Of a stretch of DNA of 64,000 nucleotides, positions 24,873 to 38,575 are shown one piece after another; positions within the stretch are counted from its first letter, which is position 1; each line of letters opens with the position of its first letter. Below the pieces are notes generated by a model. That model was not told the DNA's origin, ran no database searches, and worked only from the letters and a program-made list of their open reading frames with translations. The translations under genes and the position numbers were made by a program. Origin of the DNA: Casuarius casuarius (taxonomy: Eukaryota > Chordata > Aves > Casuariiformes > Casuariidae); the NCBI GenBank assembly GCA_003342895.1, contig PTFA01000035.1:3672703-3736702 (forward strand), written 5' to 3'.

Positions 24873-25543
24873 AACTCCTAATTTTAACTTCTGGATGACT
24901 AAAACCTGTTTCATATCAGCAAGGCAAACTTAAGCCTGCAATGCACAACTAGGTGGTCCCCTACACCACAACCATGTTTGCATGCACACACACACGTGCT
25001 AACGACAGCACATTCAGGCAGCTCAAAGTGCCCTGAGAACAAGGACAAGAAGTTGGAACATGCCATTTCTCTAGCTAAGTTAAATCTGAAAGTCAGGCTA
25101 AAGAACGTACAGAAACTGAATGGCAACTCTACAGCAATTTCAATATTAAGTACGGCAAGTAGGCTAGTTGTCAAGGACATAATTGACTTTAAAGGTTACA
25201 GCCGCACATCTAGTTTCCAGCGCTACAGTCACTATCTTAAGGGTGCTTTGTTAACATTGAAGTATCAATGACTGTATAAACAGAATAACTTACATCGGTG
25301 TTTTTGCCATTAGCATATGCAAGAATCCCGTGGTGCATTATGTTACTTGCTCATACATTATTCCAAGATGATGATGCTTGGTCTCACCAAGTGAGATGTG
25401 TCCTGTTTAGATTAATGCCAGCTTATTTCCCCTTTCTTAAAGCGGAAAAGAAAAACTATAAAAGGTTTATTTTGATTATTACTTGTTACTGCTGTCTTTC
25501 CTAGGCATCCCCTTCAAAGCCAATTTTTCAAGAGATTTTTGCA

Positions 25544-25575
25544 AAAAGTAACACATTCTAAAAGTAACACATTCT
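25544..25575 (+). repeat. Exact 16-bp tandem duplication
   Basis: AAAAGTAACACATTCT occurs twice in tandem with no mismatch. Confidence 0.95.
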
Positions 25576-25639
25576 AACCTTACCTGCTTCAAAGCCCTGC
25601 ATCCTGATAAGCCAACAAAGAAAAGGACGCCACATGCTT

Positions 25640-25760
25640 AACACGATCAAGCCGATGTGGAGCATTCATGCATTCAAAGGTCAACGTGCTTAAGTGCTTT
25701 ACTGGACAAGGGCCAACTCAGCACTTTGTAGGACTGAGCCCCAAAGGAGCAAAAAGTCTG
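25640..25760. repeat. Ancient sauropsid-type interspersed repeat fragment
   Basis: The blocks GTGCTTAAGTGCTTTACTGG, ACAAGGGCC and AGCACTTTGTAGGACTGAGC resemble a phrase common in old bird/turtle/crocodilian repeats (cttaagtgctttgctggatcagggcc ... gcaggattgagccc). Family not named with certainty; identified from memory. Confidence 0.45.
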
Positions 25761-26125
25761 GAAAGAAGAATCAAATCCAGGCCTTCCACATGGTACAACA
25801 AAACATTAATTGATACAGACTTGAAGTTGCAGCTTGTTTGTTTTTTCTCGTTGATGTATCGGCATATCAAGATAGGCTCAAATAGGTCCTTGAACACAAG
25901 GAGCTCCAGAAACTTTATGCTGAGTGGTTCAGAGTCCAAAAGGCCAAGACAGTCAGCAGGCAAAGAAAAGCCCAAAACTCATACATTTCTTTTTGACATT
26001 TCCACACCTGACTCCTCTAACTGCTTCATTTTAATCAGAGTACCAATATCCTAGTTCTGCAGAGCACTTTGCCAAAGAAAGAAATCACTTCAGACAAAAC
26101 GCAGTTAAGAGTTGATATTGAGGGC

Positions 26126-26154
26126 TTTATTTATTTATTTATTTATTTATTTTT
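26126..26154 (+). repeat. (TTTA)n microsatellite
   Basis: Seven near-perfect TTTA units. Confidence 0.95.
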
Positions 26155-29100
26155 GAGGTGCTGCAATGCCGGACTAAATGCAACTTGCAAAAACATCTTA
26201 AGTGTTCACATGAACCAAAATGGAAAACCACTTCCACATTCTGCTCTTTTTCTTAGCCATGATGGGAACAAAATCTTTTGTATGGGAAAAGATGCTTAGC
26301 TACCAGCCTCTCCAATACTGGCAGCTGTTTTTGTTTGTTTTTCATAGCTGGGAGACTGAAGAGGTAGCAAAAAACTTAGCAATAGCAACCCAAGGCTAGG
26401 ACTCTAAAGGGAATGAAGTATTTTCCCACTTTTATATAACAGCATAACAGTAACTTAACAGTAACTCCAGCCACAAGGCAGTGAGCTATGCCCTTATTCC
26501 CTTCCATCCTTCCCCCACAACTGAAAAGTTATCTTTGACATGTTCTCTCTTTACCTGACTGAAATTTCCAATCCCAGCTCCCCAAACAGGATTACTGCAG
26601 ATGTTCTCTGCACATAGCTGCGATTCCTCTGAGTCATGTCTTATTCTTATCTGCTTGTTTCTCTCACTCTTTTAAAGCTACCTATAACCATGGTCAGAAT
26701 AATTTTCTTATAGTAATTCCTGTATATCTAGAAAATACTTTGAAATTGCTCAGTCATTTGGCATCAGCTGACTTCCTGCAGACCACCTGCCACACTGCTA
26801 AAGGTATTACGTATAAGAACACACAATTTTTACACAAATACACCCATTTTAAGAATAAAATAGAGAAATGCAGTAGGCAAAAATCAAAAGGGAAAGAACA
26901 AACAAATGAGACAACAAAACAAGAGGGAAGAAAAACTTTAAGGAGAGAAGCAGATAAAAAAATTAAAATATAAAAGAAACTTTAAAAGGAAGGCTCACTT
27001 AACAGACCTAAGTCTATCTCCTCTCCCTCCAACCCCACTGGGAGCTGAGGAGAGTATCATTCCTGCAAAGCAGCATTTGGTTTATCAGACGAGTAACTGG
27101 GAGAGGGATGGAAATAGCAGAATGGAAGGAAACAAAACTAAGGATTTTTTCCAGACAAAAAAAAAATGGGAGGGAAGAAAAACTATAGATGGAAAACAAA
27201 AGATATACTGATCCAATCTGCATTGGCCAAATCACTAATCACCTTCTGCTGTACTGTACAGTAGTGCTAAAACACCCCCCCACACACACACACTCATACC
27301 AGTACATACGGGAGTCAGTGCAACATGCTGCAGGTAGGAGTCAGGCTTTTGCATCCATGGTTTAATACAGAAGCAGGTTGACTGCACAGGCATTTTGAAA
27401 TTCATGTTCAAATTCTACAAACCCCAGACACAAAGTGTATGTGACGCTCTCAAATACCTCTATGCTACACACAAAAACGACAGTTTCAGATGCGGCCATC
27501 CTGCTATAAAAAACTAAACAATGACATATGTATTAAATAAAGCTTATGCCATTTATTTCCCTGCTGCTTTAAATGCCAGAACATGAAAAAAAAAACGAGA
27601 AGGGAAAAATGCCAAACCTCAAAATGGGCCCACCTTCCTATGCATTATTAAAATGCCAAGCACAGTAACTTGTTAATTTTTCACTTGAAGAAACTGTAGA
27701 AATAATTTGGGAAATGATTCAGAAGAAACTATGTTCCAAAAACTCTTTAGTCATTTCAATTTGCCTTTCATTTTCTATCACCCACAAGTCAGACTTATAT
27801 GCGGTTTAATGAAAATTAAAAGTGCACAAGTCCTTGAAGCCCAGATATAGGTGGGATGTACTGCCAGTGACTTGTCTTACCGTAACTGATAAACAAACCA
27901 AATTTACACAGGAAGTTCAGACAAGATGACTTCAATCCATTTCTATGCATAAATGAAATATAAAATGTTAATATAAATATAGCATGTCAGAAGATACTTT
28001 TATTGTATCAGAAATGACCTCGCTTCTTTCTCTGAGCTCAAGATAGTTTAAATCTTTTTATCATGTCTCCATGCTATGTAGCATTGAGATAGATGGTGAT
28101 AGACGAATGGCAACAGAATAGTGATAGCTTAAAAATGCTGACAGATTCAGGAGTACAAGAAGCTTTGAAGAGTATCTGGAGTATACATGTAACTGTACAA
28201 GTGCAATACTAATTATCTATATGACAACTAACAAAAAAAAATTGTCATACAGTCTCAATCAGAACAGACTGAAAAGAATTCTGCTTACTTCAACATAAAA
28301 CATGAATAGATCCTTTTAAAAGTATACATAAATATATCCATCTACAAGAAATTCATGTACATCTGTTTTCCCAAATTCTTGTGCTAGATAAGAGAATCAT
28401 ATTCGTTTATCCTGATAATCAACAAAATGCTTACACTTTGTTAACACAAAAACCAACACCCCTCCCCCCAAAAACAACTAACCAAAAAAAAGAGAGTATT
28501 ACTCAGAATCTTCTAACAACTTCAAGATCCTGATCAGCCCAGGAACTTGAAGCTCTCTCTAGGCATTATGCCATTTTGTCTTTGGACAAACAGCAGACTC
28601 CCAGAGATGCTGCAAGATTCAAACCAAACTTTAAATGGGGACGGGGGGAGGTCGAGGAGAAACACACACCAAACTTACCATGTTTAACAATCATTACTTT
28701 CAGTGCAGGTTCTCATTTTATTAGGAATAACAGAACAAGTAGAATTGGTAAGTAACTTTTCCTAGAGACACAGCAGCAGAAGTTGTCTGAAACCAAATAA
28801 AATGGTTATACCTAGTGATTTATCCTAAAATAACAGCAAGGCACTGTCCCAGCGTTAGTATTTCAGATTACCTCTGACTGCTCTAAGGCAGGGCTACGAC
28901 CCTCTAAGCAAGGTCAGAGTAAAAGCAACAGAACGATGCCAAGCTCCTTAACATCAGCTCCCTCGACTTCTGGTCCACAGCCAATCTGAAGAGGCTATTT
29001 TGCAATGGAGAAGAAGAAAGAAAAGAAGCTGTCTACCAAAGCTCCTGACCCTGAAACGCAGTGTGATCACACGAGACATTTCACGTTAACATACATGCTT

Positions 29101-31529
29101 GCGCAGAACGTTCTTTCGGGGCCTATTAGTCCTGCTCCAGGCGGGCTGGGCTTGTCTTGGTTAGATCCAACATCCACATCATTTCAGAACATTGCAGAAT
29201 TCATTCAGTAAGTTCTTCAGCTCTACTAGAGACAAGGTAAATCAAACACACTAACAGAGCAAGTACAAGCCACTAGCTCAATTGTCTCATTATTAATTAA
29301 CATACCATCCAATACATTCTTAAAAAAAATAGCCAATTTTAAAAAACGTAGAACAGATGCATTTACATGAACTCCCCAGTCTGCATTTCAGAAGACACTG
29401 CAGTATCATGAACTGCCCCATACAAGTTCAGGAGATTTCCTGGAGTAAAAATTTGCACGATAACCATGCAAACAATCAAAACATTGATGGACAATGGACA
29501 AAGAGACATTTCTATCAGAGAGAATGGGAAAAGAGAAAAAACAAAGTGTTCATAAAAGAATATCAGTAAGTCTACACAGTTTTTTTGTTTGTTTGTTTTC
29601 TTTTTAGGTTTCAGGAAAAGCGGGAAGTTCTGAGCAGGGTTATTCACCATGCCAGCTCAGCTGCTGCCTTGCCTTCCAGAAGTCCTAGACCAGTTTTTCT
29701 TGCTTCTTTTAAGCAAGCAGCACAATGGGACAACGGCTTCACCTCCCCAATTAGCTATTGTTGGGCACTCAGCTCTAGGCAATTGGCTCACTCTATGCAA
29801 GCACTTTATTACTACCCTCCTACTTGTCCAAAATGCAGCGTATTTGTCTCTCTGACTGTAGTTGCTTCCCACATGCTTATTCATCTTAGTTTAAGTCTCA
29901 CTGGATTTCTTCAATTGTGTCTCATCATATGTCCGAACCTTTTATTTCCAACTTCATGCTAGACTGACTTTCAGTGAATTAAGGTAGATTTGCACCAGGG
30001 AAAGAAAAACAGAACCTGGTCCCACAGACTTAAGATTTAAGAGACAATAAAGCTTTTAAACTCCAAATCTTAATGTTGAAAGATTAGTGGTTCGTCTCAA
30101 TCTCAGTTCTATCTTTCTATGAAAAAAATAATTATTCAGAGAGTTCCTGATGGGGTTTTTACTAAAAGCACAGTTCCAAAAGATGGGATGAGCCAGTCTA
30201 ACAGTTCACGGTTCCCCAAAGAACAAGCTCCTGCCCCCTGTCCCACATCCCTGACATTTATTTTGTGCATGGAAGTGCACCAGATCTCTCCCGAGCTGAT
30301 TCAGTTCACTAAACTAACAGAAGCAAACCCAGCAGAGGAAGAAAAGGGAGAGTCTCCTGTTCAGTTCACAAAGTGCAGCAGCTCAACAACTGCTCGAACA
30401 AGAGTCAGGACAGAAGGGAGCAAGACCACATCACTGCAAGCTGGGGACTAAGCGGGGGCAAGCCGAGCTTCACCTTGTGGCTAGGCCAGCTCTGCTGCTC
30501 TTGGAACAATTCCCTAACTTTAATTACCATAGTTGTAGATTTAGAGCGAACAAATGAAATTTTGAAGGTTTATGTTTCTATAGCCTATTGCTTGTCATTA
30601 GGCCAGTAATGAATGATATGCTTATTCTTCCAAAATAAGGTTACAGGAATTCAAACTTATTAGCAATAAACATTTCTAATGGTGCCCAAAAACATCACAA
30701 GACCCCAGATCCCCATTCTTGCCTTATTAGGAACTGCCCAAGTGCAAAAGAAGTATTTCCTGGACTGTAGTTTATAATCTACTGATGAAGGAAATGTGTG
30801 GGAACACAGCATAAAACACTAGCAGAAATGGATAAAACTCATTAGACAAACTGAACATGATTGCTGGTCAAAACATTACCAGGACTGTCTCTCTTCTCGC
30901 AAATAAAATAGTAAGAATTCCTTATTTTCTTAAGAGAAAGTAAGTTGTTCCTCTCAGGCATAATGCATTTCAAACCACGCCTGGGATGACTGCTAGTATT
31001 ACTGCCTACCTTAATCACAGCAAAATAAAGATTTGGTCTTGCCACTCACAAACAGCAAAAAGTTCTGCTGAAGTTTCTAAACTCTTTTCAGAATGCAAAT
31101 AGGTATTTCAGTTATTTTGGCTTTTCAAAGTTTTTCCTCCATGTCCTGACCCTACACGGGGCTTAGAACGAAAAGTTCTCCTTCATAATCAAGTCCAGTC
31201 ATCTGCTATCACTACTTTAACCTCTCATAACTTGATCAAGCGCTGACTTTCCAATAACCTCTTGCATTCATTGAAAATATTACAGCATTTCCCCCAGCAG
31301 TGAAATATCAGCCTTCATATTTTTTCTAGTGTCATATCATAGCCTATTTACTCACTAATATTACCCAGAGAAACACCAGATAACTCTCAGACAGTTTTAG
31401 GAGCTTTGTTTAAATGAGGAAATAAGTAATTAGATCTTTAAAGACTGCACTGTAAGACAATTTTTAAAGCTACTGAATTCACAAATAAAAGCTTCATTAC
31501 CAGGCCTTTCCAACAGATTCATTTATTTA

Positions 31530-31640
31530 GCTGCAGCTGGTTGCCCAAGGGCATAGCTAAACAGTTAGTTCTTGAGGCTAAAATGCATGTTGCTCTCCAG
31601 CACATTCTACAACAGCAATATTCTGCTGCTAGACCGCTGG
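31530..31640 (-). repeat. Possible MIR-like fragment, reverse orientation
   Basis: TTGCCCAAGGGCATAGCTAA followed by CAGTTAGT parallels the reverse MIR core (ttgcccaaggtcacacagctagtaagt). Flanks fit poorly, so this is tentative. Confidence 0.3.
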
Positions 31641-31768
31641 TATACAGTAAGTCTATTTTACATAGGCCACTTGAGAAATGACAGCATTTTACAAATCAGC
31701 AATGTAATTTCAGCACACACAGAGAACAAACTTTCTACTCAAGCAAAGCTCCCCAGGATTTAAGAAGG

Positions 31769-31797
31769 AAAAACAAACGAACAAACAAACAAAAAAA
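31769..31797 (+). repeat. (AAAC)n simple repeat
   Basis: Several AAAC/AACA units in an A-rich run. Confidence 0.85.
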
Positions 31798-32419
31798 CTC
31801 AGCAAAATTAGGAATGACTAAATATCAACACTTCGAGAAGGAGTTTTAATTTTTTTCTTTATAATGTTGTTATACGTGGTCCTTCTCAGTATAACTAGGT
31901 AACTATTAAGTGTGAAGAATAGCTATGAAGTGAGAGACATGCTGTTTAAGAAAATCAATATTAAGTGGTGCTTACCAAGTTGTTTTCTAGTATCCCTTTC
32001 CATATCTGAAGGATCCCGAGAGGCTTTAGAAAGCAATCAAATTCTAGTTGTGCAGTGATTAAACTGACACACACCAACTGTCCTGCATAAATTATTTATA
32101 CATTTCTTGCACTTTAAGTTCAAATGCCAGTGAAGTAAATCCCAAAGTAGCACCAATTAAGTCAATGAGTTACAGTCATATTACCTGTGAGAACACAGAC
32201 TTCGGGTCAAAGTTCCCAAATTGTTTCAGGTTAGCCTCATTTTGCAGTAGGGCAATCAAGTACTTCCCCCTTAGCAAAAGTTTCAACAACAAATACGTTC
32301 ATATACTCTCACACATAGCCTCGGTGCCGCAGCAGGGATGCGGTGAAAGATTTTCCCTTCCTCTTTAACGTAATGTTCCTGGTAGAAGAGAGGCAAAAAA
32401 AAAAAAAAAACCCAAGTGC

Positions 32420-32451
32420 TTTAAAACAGTTTCCATGCAAACTGTTTTAAA
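32420..32451. repeat. Perfect 13-bp hairpin, 6-nt loop
   Basis: TTTAAAACAGTTT (32420-32432) and AAACTGTTTTAAA (32439-32451) are exact reverse complements around CCATGC. It directly follows a poly-A run ending at 32410. Confidence 0.9.
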
Positions 32452-35072
32452 AACATCAGAATCTGGTGCTGACGTAGTCACCTGCACATCTTTGTAATCG
32501 TTGAAAGTGACCTACGCTTGCCACCTGACATGTAAGATTTACTGGTGTACTTCAGTGATGGAAAGAGGAAATTTTGGATTGAATGGACATAAAAAGAAGT
32601 AGTAGTATGCTACAATAAAAGATTTGCAAGCTACATGCCATTTCCAGCAAGGAGGGCCCTTCAGAAATATAGAATCTTTATCTAATCATTTCCACCTTCT
32701 CTCAGTTAAGATAAGCCACAATTCATTTTAGTTAATAGAGCCACAGAAGTAGGATGAAACAAGCATTCTGCTTACCTTGCATTTTGTAAACTTGAGCATG
32801 CATGTGGCATTGGAATCAAATTCACTCGCTGCCCAGACTGTTTCTTCACTCTGAACCTCAAGCACTGTCAGCAAACCTCATTAATCTAATCTGCGCACTA
32901 AGAGAGTTTCTCCAAAATTCTCTCTCAACAGTGTTACAGTTACAGCGTCCAAATCTTTGTTCTAAAAGACTCGTATTTATAACAACGTTTGATGCAAGTT
33001 TTACAACATTCAACTTACTATGAAATAAAGAACACAAGAATTGCTTTAAAAAGCCCAAAAGTACATTTTAAGTAGGTGAACTGTTTTTTTCATTATGCTC
33101 TCCTTTCTAGCAAACCAGAGGCTGAAAAATTACTCTGGAATTCAGGGAGAAAAATGACAATGTATATTCACATCTCTGAAACGTGCACCACGACAGACAG
33201 AATCCTTTAAATAAATTAAAAAGGATCATATGATACATGACTTATACGTTTATGACTTCGATCCTGCATTTTCCTCCTGCTGGACATCTTCCTTTCCTGT
33301 CTCTGTACCTGCAAAGAGGAAAGTGCTACTTTGTAACACAGCTGAACTATGAAAGCTATTGTCACAGAACAGAGTGGGTACCAAAAGTTTACATGTCTCT
33401 AAAAGCAGAGCCTCCGCGAAAGCCCAGCCAGCCGCTCCTCACCGGTGCCGCGAACCTGCCACCTCTGGCTGCAAGGACGGTCACCTTGGAAACCTCCACC
33501 AGTCCCCACTGCTGCATACAGAGCAAACAAATCATTGTACATCATTATCTCCCGACCACATTGCTCGTTTGATTAACGGGAAGCTTGTCTGAAAACAGCT
33601 ACAGAAAGGTTTCTCTTTTGTTTTTTTTTTCCAGCCTGACAGATCTTCAGACTGCAGAAAAAAACAAAATCTAATGAGCGAGCTTACATTTGGCCTCCCA
33701 ATTCAATCGACCCTTGCAAGGCCTATATATTAACAACTCTTACTCCTCTTTCATTTATTCCGAGTTTATATGTTGAATAAATAATGCACTTTTTTTTTTT
33801 CTTTCTTTTTAAGACTTCATCCACACTTGTAAAATGAAATACTTGGGTCAGCTCTATCTGAAAGCCCTCCTCAGTTTTAAAAAAACACTGGGAAGCAAAG
33901 AACAATAACCCATGGAAAAACATGTTGTTAACAGAGAATCTGACCCTTAAAGATTTTGTTCCATGGTTTTATTTTGCTATAGCATGTATTTTTCCTTGTA
34001 AGCTTCAGAGGTGCGCTATGTCAAACTCTTTAGTCTGAGCAGTAATACCAGCTTGCATTGCAATGGTTGTTCTTCCTCCAAAATAAACATAAAAATCACT
34101 GTGTCAATAACTCTCATTTATGAGAATCATATTTCAGTTTTTTCCTCTATTTAAGGCTATCAAAAGAATCTCTTGATTCCTAACTTTGAACTTACAAGAT
34201 CTCCTTTATTCAGAATGTCACAAACTCACTCGGGTTCAGTGGGGCCGCTGCCAAACACAATTTACACTTTTTACTACGCTGAAACCACCTCTGGAAGAAT
34301 ATCCACTCACTACCCATATTTCAATGGGACCACAGCTGGGAAAAACAGCTGCTGCTATTATTAGAAAACTAGTCCTACTTTTCCATTTCATCCATCAAAC
34401 CAGAATGCACTCTCTTCTCTACCATTAAAGTAAAATCACTAAATTCAGTATGCTGTGCCTAAGCAGGCAAAATTCTTCAGGGCGAAACATGTACCTATCT
34501 AATTAGACTCAAAACACAGGCAATGACAAGCAAGTCAAGATGGTTGGACAAAATGTTCTTTCTGACACACCCTGAAACTTCTCAATGAATAACCCAGATC
34601 ATACGATACAAACACGAGCTTTTTCCTTGTTTTTCTTGAGCTGAAAGAGAACAAGCGCCTTACGCACTACTTAACCAATGCGTACACCATTAGATTTCCC
34701 CCAATTGCCAGACCGAACAGATGTGTCCTTTATGGACCTATCCTTCAGCATCATAGTGACAGCGAATTCCTACACTATGATATTGTGATGGAAGATTAGA
34801 AATAAGAAGTGATTTATAGCACACTACCAACTCCCAAAGAAGGCCATAGACTGCAACTGGTCCACAGAACTCTATGAGAGAGTAAAATCTAAATCATGTA
34901 ATAGCTCAAGGCAGTTTAAAGATTACCCAACATCAGCAGAACGAGACCTTCCCCTGTAGTATTAATTTCAGATAACTGATAGGAACCAAGTTTTTACTGG
35001 ATTGCTCCTAACATCAAACTCAATGATGAATGAGAAAGACTTCTCCCTCCCTGAAAGCCCTCGAGTCTTCAT

Positions 35073-35110
35073 AATTTTTTTTTAATTTTTATTTATTTAT
35101 TTTTTTTTAA
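35073..35110 (+). repeat. T-rich low-complexity tract
   Basis: Long T runs broken by AA and two TTTA units. Confidence 0.85.
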
Positions 35111-37833
35111 ATCAGAACAAAACTCCAGGTCTTTCAAGTCTGAAAACAGAAAAAGAACACAGGAAGAATAAGCCAAAAAGAGACACAACCCTGAGATTCC
35201 GCACACAAATTAAATATCTTAACAAAATGGCTTTTAGCTGTTTTGTGTCTTCTTCCTTCTGAAATTCCAACCTGAATCTAAGAAAACTTTCCTTAGAATA
35301 GTATAATTGAAAACAAACACACACAAACATAGGGGAACATACTCATTTCAAATGCATTAATATTTTCTGACGAAAAACCCATGCTCTATTCCCAGCTGAT
35401 ATTCATCAAGGCTTTATCGTGGACAGATTTAATATTGTCACACTAGATACTCAGGTTCAGAGGGCCTTACAATCAATTTAGTACTAGCTACTTAAAACAA
35501 AACCAAAAAAACCCAAAGATCTCAGCACTTCCCTACCTTAGAAATTTTTTCCACGACTATCATTAGCTAAGCCAAAGAGAACTCAGCACACTAGCAGAAC
35601 TGATGACTTGAACTAACATGGGTTAAGAACTAGAGAAAGAGCTCATATCATTGTATCAGTTCACCTCTCTTTCTGCTATCTGTGACTGCACAGCCTTTCC
35701 ATTAGCATACCTAGGTTAAGTCAGGGAACGAAGAAACCATTAACAGAAGGAGGTATACTACTATAAACAAAGTTACAGAATGAGACTGGAATCTGAAACT
35801 AAGAGCTATATTGCAATTCTATTTTCTATAAGGAAAAAAAACCCTGAAGCTAGTACATAGTTATAAAGCTAGGATGGGGGGGGGGAACAGATAGCTTTAT
35901 TGCAAGAAGATATGCACATAATTAAATTTTAATACTGTACCCTCTCTGAAGAACAGCTCTTACCTATAGCGATTGAGAAATAGTCACTTTGAAAATCAAA
36001 ACTGCTTCAAAACAACCACAGAACTATGAATTAACTGTAGTTCAGTCCATGTCAAAGCTGACACTCATTCAATCTTGGATATGGTGCCATCTGTCCCGGG
36101 AACGCGGCAGGCTGGACAACCCCTCTGCTAGCTGAGCTTCTAGCTCAAGGCTTGAAACTGAGATACATTTTAATGATTTGCATTTAACAAAATGGGTCTA
36201 CAACACTCTGTTAGAGCTGCTAATTAATTCTTTCAGGCAATGAAAACAATAACAGAAAATACTAAACCTGCCAAGCATCACTATATCTACAGCCCCCTCA
36301 GTTTCCTCAAGACACTTTGAAAACCTATACAATAAACTAAAGAGAAACCATATGCTACCCCAATCATTAGAGAGCAGCACAAGCTACTATGAGAAGAAAA
36401 AACCGTTGCTTCCAACTTGACAAAACAGGAATCTCCCATTCATACGTCAGCACAAACTGCATCAAGAAAGAGGTGGAAAAATGATGATGTAGCATTACAA
36501 GGGAAGGACAAGACTGGACACATATGCTGCATGCAAGAGTGACAGGAGACAGAGCACATCTTCATAAAGCAGGATGTTTACAGTTTTAAGAAGAACAGAG
36601 GGCAAGAATTTAGAAACATAGGGATAGCTGTTAGATGTATCATCAGTTTCAAGGAAAGCCCAAGTATATAAAAACAGGAACTAGCAATTATTTTAAAACA
36701 CCATTTCATATTTGTTCCCCCATCCAATGTTACTTGCACGGTGCAAATGACCTACGTAATCTAACACAACTTCGGAAGCCAAAACACACTGACAAATTTC
36801 AGACTTGTCTGTACTAATCCCAGCTTCATTTTGCACTCCCACATGTCAGGCTCTCTCCTACCTGCTCACTTGGGCTTCTCTCACCCACACAGCTTCTCCT
36901 CCCTAAATGGTGGCAACTCTTCCGTAAAACATTCGAGCTATGAAGATCACACCCCACTTTATGCTGTCTCCTCAGTCCCTCTTGCAAACTGAGAATAAGA
37001 GCCCCTTGGGGATGTGACTTATATGAGTTCAGCCCTTTTCACCTTTAAAACAGCTTATCTACTAAAAAAGACACATGTATGATGTTGCATCAGGAACCAA
37101 ATGATACTCGTGCCTGTGTATCAGGTCAGGGAAGAGGTTTATCTGAATATTCACGTCACCTGACTAGTTTCACAGCAGAGTAAGATGATAAAATGACTAC
37201 CGAAATCTAGAAGGCACTACCATTTATTCAGTTTTTGTAGTAAAAGGATTTCTAAGGTTTGTGTGCTCATTTCTTAAGTGCAGATAGAGAAGACAAGACT
37301 TTCCTCCTCCAATTTTTTGGGTATCTTACAATGTACCTATTACAGGTGGGGGAGAAGAAAAAGAGCACATTCGTCTCATGAGGGGCTTTTCAAGAGTTTT
37401 ATGTTCATAATCCAAATGACATGGAAATATCCTTAAAAAAAAAAAAAAAGGAATTTTGCCAACTACAGAAATCATTAATATGAAAGAAAACCCTGTATAG
37501 TCTTGCTGACTCTCTTGTAAGGATCAGTGTGCATCTGCTATTCTATCACCTACTTACAGGGCATGTAGATCACATAGCATAGCTGTCCAGAAGTTACAGG
37601 GCACTAGGACACAGAGAAAGCTAAAACATACTTCATAATTGCCAAGTATCGATTTCCCATATATGCAACTACCGTGGTTGCCACAAAAATACTATGCAAC
37701 TGTCATCCCCAGAGGTGTGAATGAGCACTGATTCACCAGACACATTGACAGGAGGCTCCAGAACCCACATCACCTAAATGCAGCTCAGTCCTACTGGAGT
37801 CTCCACCTGAGATTTTAAATAAGATTGTTGTCT

Positions 37834-37859
37834 CAAGCCTGTTTTTTAGGACAGGCTTG
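37834..37859. repeat. Perfect 9-bp hairpin
   Basis: CAAGCCTGT and ACAGGCTTG flank an 8-nt loop (TTTTTAGG). Confidence 0.8.
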
Positions 37860-38529
37860 CACATTGCCAAAGCCCACCGTGACAGGAGGCATCCTAAATC
37901 GAGAGCTCATGGTCTGGCAGACAGACTTCAGCACAACCTATTACACACACTTTACCTGCAACTAATGCACCTCTACAGGTCAGCAAGCAAAAACTTCCTC
38001 CGTAGCTATTTTTTTTGGTGGATAAGGTAAATTTAAACTTTCTTCAGCTGGCACCTTTCAATAGGATTCAGTTTTCCACTAAGGACAAGGAAAGGGGGAG
38101 AAAGTTGAAAAGTAAAAATTATCCTTTTCTTTTAATACAAAGTAACTGCCTAGCACTTGAATGAGATTTGGCAGTTTAGCAAGCGGAAACAAACATCTTT
38201 AAGAGAACAAACCTTCCGACGATAAAATCTCAAGTCAGATCCACTGAGGCAGTAACAATGAACTATATTCCACACCGTGAAACAGGTCTGCACAGACAAG
38301 ATCAGCAGTTTCAGGCCATCACCTTGGTGAGAAACCCTTGAAAACATCAACTGAGGCCACGATCAGCTACAGGGCAGCACCACTGCAAGAGCAATTCACA
38401 TTTTCCCTCCTTGCTGCCATCCACCCACCCTTGCTGCACCTGGAGTGCATTTGTGTGCCACATACTAAACCCGTCTGGGGCAATTAAGAAACTGCTCTAG
38501 CTGAAAGGTAATCCAGAACCTCCTCCCCC

Positions 38530-38575
38530 AACAAAAACAAACAAAAAACAAAACAAAACAAAAAACCAAACACCA
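38530..38575 (+). repeat. (CAAAA)n-type simple repeat
   Basis: Imperfect CAAA/CAAAA units over about 45 bp. Confidence 0.85.
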
